From contig JAUMYK010000011.1 of NCBI GenBank assembly GCA_030528665.1, positions 1 through 33,303 of the forward strand: a stretch of DNA of 33,303 nucleotides. The letters are read 5' to 3'. This document shows positions 27,436 to 33,303 of the stretch, one piece after another. Source of the DNA: a bacterium (GTDB lineage: Bacteria; Patescibacteria; JAEDAM01; Absconditabacterales; Absconditicoccaceae). The notes under the pieces were generated by a model. The model did not search any database. It saw nothing but the letters and a program-made list of their open reading frames with translations, and was not told the DNA's origin. The position numbers and the translations under genes are program-made. Each line of letters begins with the position of its first letter. The stretch's first letter is position 1.

Positions 27436-27564
27436 GCTTGATCGCAAAACTTTTGCTCTTAATTGCTCAAGCTCCTTTGCCTGCAGATACTGTCAGCTTT
27501 CTTTGCAAATTGTATTGTTCTTTTGATGCTTTTTGAATTATAATTTTCTTCAATCCTAAATCAC

Positions 27565-27592
27565 TTGACATTCATAAAAAAAAAATTATAGT
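27565..27592 (+). promoter_or_regulatory. Promoter upstream of the SbcC-like gene
   Basis: TTGACA (27565-27570) and TATAGT (27587-27592) with a 16-base, A-rich spacer. It opens a leader of about 140 bases that contains the terminator-like hairpin at 27628. The 346-base stretch between the coiled-coil and SbcC-like genes holds only these elements. Confidence 0.8.
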
Positions 27593-27627
27593 AGAGTAAA
27601 CATACTGTCATATAAATGAATTTTTTT

Positions 27628-27661
27628 CTACCAGGTGCGTATTTGCATTTGGTAGTTTTTT
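27628..27661 (+). terminator. Attenuator / leader terminator
   Basis: CTACCAGGTGC-GTATTT-GCATTTGGTAG forms an 11-bp stem (two G-T) followed by six T. It lies about 30 bases after the promoter and 77 bases before the SbcC-like start, so most transcripts would end as a leader of about 60 nt unless readthrough is induced. Confidence 0.78.
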
Positions 27662-27737
27662 GTATCTTCATTGCTTTATGCTTGAAAGTTTCAAGGGTTT
27701 TGCTATGTTTAGATATACTTTATTCTCACCATACGCT

Positions 27738-30275
27738 ATGCTGGATCTGATTGCCGTGACCTACCGAAATATCTGACCGTTCAAAGATCAGACTTTGAGC
27801 CTTTTTTTTGAGCAGGGGAAATATCTCATCAAAGCACCGATTGGAAGCGGAAAATCTTTCCTTTTTTTTGATGGACCGAGCTATGCACTTTACAAAACCG
27901 CGACTAGAAATCTGCTCAATATCCAGTCTAAAGCTGGAGCAATCAAACTCCTTTTTGAAATCAATGGTCAGACCTATCTCATCAAAAGGATTCTCAAAAA
28001 AGGGAAATCCAAAGATTCCTGTGCTTCTCAGCTTTTTGAGCTTTCGCTATCTGGAGCAGAACTTTTAGAAAAAATCAAAAGCTGATCGATTGTATCACAA
28101 GACCTAGATATTGAAGACCTCCTCATTCAGCACACGATCCCTTTCACAGAGATTCCTTTCAAAAACGAGACCGATCTCCAACAGCAACTCAATCAGCTTT
28201 TACCTCCGCCTGAGGTCTTTTCAAGCACGGTTTTGCTTTTGCAAGATGCGGAGAATATTTTCGAGATGCAACCAGCTCAGAGGCTTGAAGTTCTCAAAAA
28301 TGTCTTTAATCTTCTCGGTATCGAAGAGAGCAAAGAAGTTATCAAAGACAAAAGAAATGAAGTAAAATATCAGATCAAAGCTTATCAGGATACTTCACGC
28401 ACGCAGGAAAAGCTCACAACCTCGCTCAAAACGCTCTTTGCTCACTATCAGACTTTTCAGAGTTTCCCTATGATTGCCGATATGCTACAGCCTAGTCAAG
28501 AAGCCATTGCTGAACTGGAGCAGTTTGTTGAAAAACTAGGAGTAGAGCAATTTGAAGTCCCGCAAGAACTTGAAGCTTTTTTGCCGCAGCTTCATAGGTA
28601 CTTGCTAGAGCAGCAAGATGCATTTACTCAGCTCAAAACGCAGCACCAGCTCTATCAAGATCAAAAGCAAGGTATTAACTCTCAGCTTCTACATTTGCAA
28701 TCAATAATTAAAAAAAATGAAATCAGAATCCAGCAGCTTGATACCCTCCTCTCACAATCCAATCCTCAGCGTCTTTCTCAGCTCAGACAGCAAAAACTCG
28801 AGCTTCAAACTCAACAAAATAAGCTCGAAGAAAAAAGTTTCAAAAGTCAGATTTCAACTTTCTTTTCTCAGCAACAAACAAAGCTAGATTTGCAGGATAG
28901 AAGCGATTTTTCTCTTGTGTCAAATCAGCAATTTGTCCAGTCTTTGATTGCGCTTTGAACTGCACTCAAAAAGGAAAATGAATTGATTGATACCCAGCTT
29001 CAAAATCTCGAAACCCAGTCCCAAACTGAACAACAAAAGCTTCAATTGCAACTCAAAACGCTAGAAGACAAGTATGCTTTTTATCAGCAACAACTGCAGG
29101 ATTTTGACCAAAAAATACAGAGTTTTGATCAGGCGACCGAGCTAGATGCCAAGTTTGAATGTGAGAAAATCCAGGCTTCTTGTCCTTTTATCAAGGCAAT
29201 CAACAAGCATCATTTTGAGCAGAGAGCCAAAGAAAAACAGCAGATGATCGATCAACAGCAAGCTCTTCGAGATAAAATACAGCACGAGAAGCTAGAAGAG
29301 CAGATCGCATGATTGAAAACTCAGCTCCAAAATAATGATTTTCAACTCCCTTTTCTCCAAAAAAAAGAGCTTCTTCTCTGAGATAAAAAGCAAAAAGAAG
29401 AAAAAATTCAGATTTTAAAAGCTTTTTTTCTTACTATAGATCATAAAGCACTTGCTGATGCTGCGCAATCCTATCAAGCACTTTCTCCGCAACTTCATAA
29501 ACTTGAACAGCAAATCCTAGAGCAAGAAAAGCTTATGGAAAACGTAGAAAACTATCAACAAGAAAAAACCAGGCTCCAAGCTGAAAATACAACTCAACAA
29601 GAACAGATACAAAACCTTATCACGCAACAAACTACAATTGATACCCAACTGCAAACGCTTGAACAAAAAATCCATAATTTCCCTCAATCTGACCAACAAA
29701 AACTCGCCTCAGCTTTTGAAAATTACAAGACAACCTTACAATCACTCAAAACACTGATTGAAGAGCACAAAACCCTTCAGCTCAAAATCAAACAACTTCT
29801 TCACGAAGAAAAACTCCTCAATAATCTCTATACTATCCTCAATAAAGAGCTGCTCCTCTTTGTTTTGAGTGAATTTCTGCCGATATTGAGCGAGATTATC
29901 AATTCCTATCTCGTAAATGTCGTAGATTATCAGATCCAAATTAGGCTCCAAGAAAGCTCAGAAAAATTAGAACTTGAAACCAAAATCCTAGATGAAAAAG
30001 GTGAAAGAGATATCAAAAGTCTGAGCGGTGGTCAAAGAGCAATCCTCAAGCTTGTTCGAATGCTTGCAATCTCCTCATATATGAAGACCAGGCTTCTTTT
30101 CCTAGATGAGACGATCAATAACCTTGATAACGATACCGTTGCAAAGGTTGCGGATCTACTCAATGATTTTGTCAAGCAGAGAACACTCAAGTTCTATACC
30201 ATCACCCATAATAGCGAGATTCAGTCGATGAATATCTGGGATCAAACAATTCTTGTTCCCTCAGATAAGTCCTAG
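27738..30275 (+). CDS. SbcC/Rad50-like SMC-family ATPase
   Basis: An 845-residue ABC-type ATPase split by coiled coils. The N-terminal lobe has VTYRNIGPFKDQTLSLFF and Walker A APIGSGKSFLFFDG (about residues 33-46). Two long Gln/Leu/Lys-rich coiled-coil arms follow. At the midpoint is FECEKIQASCPFIKAIN, where a zinc hook should be; only Cys 475 and 482 are present instead of CxxC. The C-terminal lobe has the signature KSLSGGQRAILKLVRMLAI (about 760-778), Walker B LLFLDETINNLD (about 786-797) and the H-loop FYTITHN. SbcC works with the nuclease SbcD in processing DNA ends and hairpins; no SbcD is seen here. In-frame TGA codons include the Gly of NIGPF. Weak similarity to other SMC-like ATPases cannot be excluded. 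Confidence 0.85.
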
Positions 30276-30299
30276 TTTTACTTCCTTATTACCAATAGA

Positions 30300-31271
30300 A
30301 TGAAGAAAAAAATCTGACTTTTTGTGGCTTTTGCTTTTGCCTTTTGCTGTGCGGCTTGTAACATGCAAAGCTCTCCTTTAGAGACTCAAGTACATCAAGA
30401 TCAAGTTTTAAGCTGATTCTTGAGACCTTATAAACCACCGCATACCTTGGAAATCCTGACCTGAGCAAAGGATTTGGATGACTTGGAAAGCGCGCGAAAC
30501 CTTCCATGAAAAGAAAAGCTTAATGAATATTGGGATAAAAAACATGAAAAAAAGAAAGAGCTGCTCAATTTTTCTAATCTGAGAGATGAGTTTCAACAAT
30601 TCCAATATCTATTAACAGGGAATGAACACGCTCGAAAGTTAGAAAAAGACTGAGTTGTAATTGCTACATGAACTGAGATTATTGCTTTTGAAAAGAATGA
30701 TAAAGACTTTGTCCTCTGTCGAGACAATAACGGATTTATTAATTGTCAAAATTGAGAAAAAGCTTTGAATATAGGTTATAATTCTGAGGTATTGCCTCGC
30801 TTTTTCAATGGAGCACTTTGGAGTGTGCAAATGATAGATGAAGATACCTATGGAGTTTTTAAAGATCAAGAGTTGCTTTATCAATTTCAGGCAACATTTA
30901 TTACTTTTGATCCGATTTTGGCTTTTGAAGTCAATGAAAATGGTTGGTGGTTAAGCTATTCCAAATCGTTTTATGGAGAAGAGAGAATGCAAGATCTGAT
31001 TATTCATAATGGAGAAAATCTCAATGAAAAATACTGACGAGATCAGGCTTTTGCACTCACTACAATAAAAAATCAGATTTTCTACTTTGTTCAAAATAAA
31101 GGAGAAATAGCCTACCGCCTCAATGAGCAAACCTTCCCTTTGCAATGAGAGGAAATCGCGAGCTGAAAATGCTGTTCTGCAGCTTTCTTTTATCCAAATG
31201 TGTATCCTGATTTTGTAGAATTTTATTTCAAAAAAGATGGGTTTTGGTATAATGGATTACTTTGGCTATAA
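30300..31271 (+). CDS. Putative lipoprotein (unknown)
   Basis: A 323-residue frame needing ten TGA codons as Gly, the densest use in the chromosomal part. The N-terminus MKKKIGLFVAFAFAFCCAAC is a lipoprotein signal with lipobox C-A-A-C (Cys about 20). The mature part is beta-rich with many aromatic residues (FVLCRDNNGFINCQN, NGALWSVQMIDEDTYGVFKD, VNENGWWLSYSKSFYGEERM), resembling repeated propeller-like strands, and a C-terminus GFWYNGLLWL. No family recognised. It starts 25 bases after the SbcC-like stop and is followed 24 bases later by RuvC, so the three may form an operon. Confidence 0.8.
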
Positions 31272-31294
31272 TTTTATTTCCTTTGCTATCAGTT

Positions 31295-31759
31295 ATGATT
31301 CTCTGAATAGACCCTGGAGTAAGAAAACTTGGATACGCACTCATCAATCCCGATTTGAGTATCGTAGACTCGGGCATCCTTCTTCAATCACAAAAAAGCC
31401 CGAGCAGAATTGATCAATTTAATAGAATGATCCAGATTTCTGAATTTTTTAGCCAACTCTTCAAACAATACCCTATCAGTATAATAAGTATGGAACAACT
31501 CTTTTTTACCAAATTCAACCAAAACAACGCCGAATTTGTCTATGGTGTAAGAGCAATCCTTCTCACAATGGCACTCCAACATCAGGCTCAGATCAAAGAA
31601 TTTACGCCTATTGAACTCAAAAAATATATCACGGGCAATGCTAAAGCGGACAAACTGCTTGTACAAAAAATGATTATGAAAATTTACAAACTCCAGGAAC
31701 TCCCAGAATACAATGATGCTGCTGATGCACTAGGACTCGCCTACCTTGCCAACAGATAA
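31295..31759 (+). CDS. ruvC: Holliday junction resolvase RuvC
   Basis: A 154-residue endonuclease with the family's four acidic residues. They are Asp6 in MILGIDPGVRKLGYALI (the Gly before Ile-Asp-Pro is a TGA codon), Glu67 in IISMEQLFFTKFNQNN, and Asp141 and Asp144 in YNDAADALGLAYLANR. The helix YGVRAILLTMALQHQAQIKE and the lysine-rich GNAKADKLLVQKMIMKI are also typical. It cuts four-way junctions in recombination and repair; RuvA and RuvB are not in the window. Length is slightly below the usual 160-175 residues. The start ATG has no Shine-Dalgarno. Confidence 0.95.
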
Positions 31760-31838
31760 AAAAGCCCCAAAAATTTGCTTTTTCTCCCCCAAACAACTAT
31801 AATTAAGAGCGTATCTTTTATACCCACGATCTCCACAT

Positions 31839-32279
31839 ATGAAAGCTGTCTTTCCAAAGAATATTCAAAAAGGATTCTTTTCAGGATTGACTTTTTCTAT
31901 TGGTCCATTTAGTATTTCGATTATTCAGCTCTTTATCCTCGCTATTGGAGTAGCTGCAGCCTTTGTGGTATTTAATAAATTTTCGCAGAGTTCAAAAGTC
32001 GCTGCGATTGTATTTGCGATTCTGATTTTTTTGATTTTTTTGGTGATCGCATTTTTCAATATTTCTGAGCTTAATTTACCTGCATTTTTAGTAAAAATGG
32101 TACAAAATCACTTTTTTGATGCAACTGAGAAATATCAGACCAACCACCCCAAACATAATCCGACCACCCTCCTCATCGAAAAAGCCAAAATACAAAATAC
32201 AAAACAAAAAATTGAATATAAAACAGCAATCCAACTCGATAAAGTTGAACAACTCGATACCTCAGGACTCCTCTCCTAG
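31839..32279 (+). CDS. Membrane protein, PrgI-like (two spans)
   Basis: A 146-residue protein. Its first 95 residues have the layout of PrgI-family proteins of type IV secretion: a short N-terminal motif MKAVFPKNIQKGFFSGLTFS, then GPFSISIIQLFILAIGVAAA and KVAAIVFAILIFLIFLVIAF as two membrane spans, then LNLPAFLVKMVQNHFF. The hydrophilic C-terminus is Lys/Gln-rich. PrgI is a VirB3-like membrane component usually encoded just before a VirB4 ATPase, which is not seen here. The similarity is in pattern rather than firm sequence. It has no TGA codon. The next gene region holds a tRNA on the other strand. Confidence 0.55.
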   Translation: MKAVFPKNIQKGFFSGLTFSIGPFSISIIQLFILAIGVAAAFVVFNKFSQSSKVAAIVFAILIFLIFLVIAFFNISELNLPAFLVKMVQNHFFDATEKYQTNHPKHNPTTLLIEKAKIQNTKQKIEYKTAIQLDKVEQLDTSGLLS

Positions 32280-32301
32280 AAAAAATCAAAAACAAAAAAA
32301 A

Positions 32302-32383
32302 TGCTGAGGAAGGGACTCGAACCCTCAAGCCGTAAGGCATACGCACCTCAAGCGTACATGTATACCAATTCCATCACCTCAGC
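32302..32383 (-). tRNA. tRNA-Leu (anticodon GAG)
   Basis: On the minus strand: acceptor GCTGAGG / CCTCAGC, anticodon loop TTGAGGT with GAG at 32347-32349, a long variable arm (class II), T arm GAGGG-TTCGAGT-CCCTT and discriminator A. CCA is not encoded; a T-run follows at once and may serve as terminator. Confidence 0.93.
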
Positions 32384-32397
32384 ATTACAACGACCTG

Positions 32398-32425
32398 ACT
32401 ATAGTGATTTGCTCAGCTATTGCAA
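32398..32425 (-). promoter_or_regulatory. Promoter of tRNA-Leu
   Basis: On the minus strand TTGCAA (32425-32420) and TATAGT (32403-32398), spacer 16, about 15 bases before the tRNA 5' end. Confidence 0.6.
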
Positions 32426-32499
32426 GAAAGATTTGACTTTTTACACATCAACCCCAATATACACTTCTCAAGCCTCATTTACCTTCCATCTCGTACCAA

Positions 32500-32937
32500 A
32501 TGTTTAAAACACTCCTACAAGACTATAAACTCGCAATGAAAACCAAATCTGAACCCAAAAAATCAGTCTTAAATTATCTCCTCGCACAAATCAAAAATAA
32601 AACCATCGAACTTCAACGCGAACCCAACAATGATGAAATCCTCTCCCTCATCAAAAAAGAGGTCAAATCTCTCCAAGAGAGCTTGAGCTTCTTACAAAAA
32701 ACGAATAAATCTGAGCTCATCCAAGAAGAACTCGCCAAAAAAGCCATCCTCGAGTCCTACCTTCCTACAACCTTGAACGAGGAAGACAGTAAAATACTCA
32801 TCCAGCAAACCATCCAAAATCTCGGCATCACCGACCTCAAAAGCCAAAGAGGACTCCTGATCAAAACCCTAATGGAAAAATATAAACATCAGATCGATCC
32901 AACCCTTATCAATCAACTCATCAATACGATGCTCTAA
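32500..32937 (+). CDS. YqeY/GatB-like (Aim41) family protein
   Basis: A 145-residue helical protein with the YqeY pattern: MFKTLLQDYKLAMKTKSEPK with SVLNYLLAQIKNKTIELQRE; IKKEVKSLQESLSFLQKTNK; ELAKKAILESYLPTTLNEED; and a C-terminal GLLIKTLMEKYKHQIDPTLI. YqeY resembles the tRNA-binding tail domain of GatB. Its exact role is not settled, but it is tied to aminoacyl-tRNA and translation functions. Length (about 150) is that of the family. No TGA is used. The start follows a possible weak promoter (TTGACT at 32433) and lacks a Shine-Dalgarno. Confidence 0.9.
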   Translation: MFKTLLQDYKLAMKTKSEPKKSVLNYLLAQIKNKTIELQREPNNDEILSLIKKEVKSLQESLSFLQKTNKSELIQEELAKKAILESYLPTTLNEEDSKILIQQTIQNLGITDLKSQRGLLIKTLMEKYKHQIDPTLINQLINTML

Positions 32938-32962
32938 ACTTTTAGCCTTCAGTATCTGAAAA

Positions 32963-33303
32963 ATGAAACATCTTATTCTTTTTCTAAGTTTAATCACTCT
33001 CCATCTCTCTATAATCATACTATCTCCTGCAACTGCACAATGAACTAGCACTGAAAATATCAGAAGAGTGTCTACACAATACGGTCAAGGAGGGGTTGAT
33101 TATGACGTATGAGGTGTAACTGTTTATGGGAAAAGCTCTCAAAAGGAAGGTCCATGATATAAAGTCCCAAGCGCTAGTGAGCAACTCCAAAAAAGTACTG
33201 CAAATGCAATGAAGGAAATAGATAAAAAACTCAAACAACAAGAACAAAAAAAACCTACTTGTAAACCAATAAAACTCAATACCTACTTTCCTTTTCTGTG
33301 AGA
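32963..33303 (+). CDS. Exported protein, N-terminal part (unknown)
   Basis: The reading frame starts at ATG 32963, 25 bases after the YqeY stop, and runs off the window. It begins with a signal peptide (MKHLILFLSLITLHLSIIIL, cleavage likely after SPATA). Four TGA codons are read as Gly, as in YDVGGVTVYG and KEGPGYKVPS. A helical charged segment leads to KPTCKPIKLNTYFPFLG at the edge. I have a loose impression that a Cys followed by 'L-N-T-x-x-P-F-x-G' begins exported, possibly pilin-like proteins in this lineage, but I cannot confirm it. Function unknown. Confidence 0.7.

Noticed and set aside
27617..27746. Leader peptide starting at ATG 27617 across the attenuator
   Set aside because: Hydrophobic reading without regulatory codon runs and overlapping the terminator stem; no positive evidence of translation.
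1..33303. Reading UGA as tryptophan (code 4) to explain the interrupted frames
   Set aside because: The TGA codons fall on conserved Gly (GIDPG, Walker A, CGTG, T-G-M-R), and TGG codes for Trp normally in the same proteins.
1..33303. CRISPR array or diversity-generating retroelement near the fibre gene
   Set aside because: No regularly spaced repeats and no reverse transcriptase are present. The left edge cuts the fibre gene, so a variable region beyond it cannot be judged.

Overview
The window reads sensibly only if UGA is translated as glycine (translation table 25). Long frames on both strands are cut by in-frame TGA exactly where the protein family demands Gly: the GIDPG motif of RuvC, the Walker A loop of the large terminase, the LDLYCGTGSIG motif of an rRNA methyltransferase, the T-G-M-R motif of the integrase. 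TGG still serves as Trp, and TAA and TAG are the only stops. This code is known from the candidate phyla Absconditabacteria (SR1) and Gracilibacteria (BD1-5) of the CPR/Patescibacteria. The sequence alone does not separate the two. Start codons almost never have a Shine-Dalgarno sequence in front of them.

Layout. (1) Positions 1-18646 are the right-hand part of an integrated siphovirus-like prophage of the HK97 type, which also uses UGA for Gly. Its late operon runs leftwards on the minus strand: HNH nuclease, small unknown genes, small and large terminase, tail tube, prohead protease, major capsid, head-tail connectors, tail terminator, a portal fused to a Mu-F-like head protein, a 169-aa protein with a C-terminal membrane segment, tail chaperone with a -1 frameshift, tape measure, distal tail protein, baseplate hub and a tail fibre cut by the window edge. 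Two plus-strand insertions (cargo or 'moron' type) interrupt it: a small membrane protein (4435-4641) and a secreted nuclease plus YfbU-family pair (5251-6644). A plus-strand tyrosine integrase (17484-18458) closes the element beside a 3' tRNA fragment that is the likely attachment site. Replication, lysis and repressor genes are not seen and presumably lie to the left.

(2) Positions 18647-33303 are bacterial chromosome: tRNA-Gly(UCC), an HRDC-domain protein, a family-4 glycosyltransferase, pheT, an RlmD/RumA-type 23S rRNA m5U methyltransferase, an SLH-domain envelope protein, a small coiled-coil protein, an SbcC/Rad50-like ATPase, a lipoprotein, RuvC, a PrgI-like membrane protein, tRNA-Leu(GAG), a YqeY protein and the start of an exported protein.

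The main non-gene signals are: a slippery A-run plus hairpin in the tail chaperone; several terminator-like hairpins inside the late operon, which suggest antitermination; a promoter-attenuator pair in front of the SbcC-like gene; an 18-nt element shared by two phage intergenic regions; and an 8-bp word, AAATCTGA (often extended to AAAATCTGAYTTTT), found about 27 times on both strands in host and phage DNA. The last could be a DNA-uptake-type sequence.
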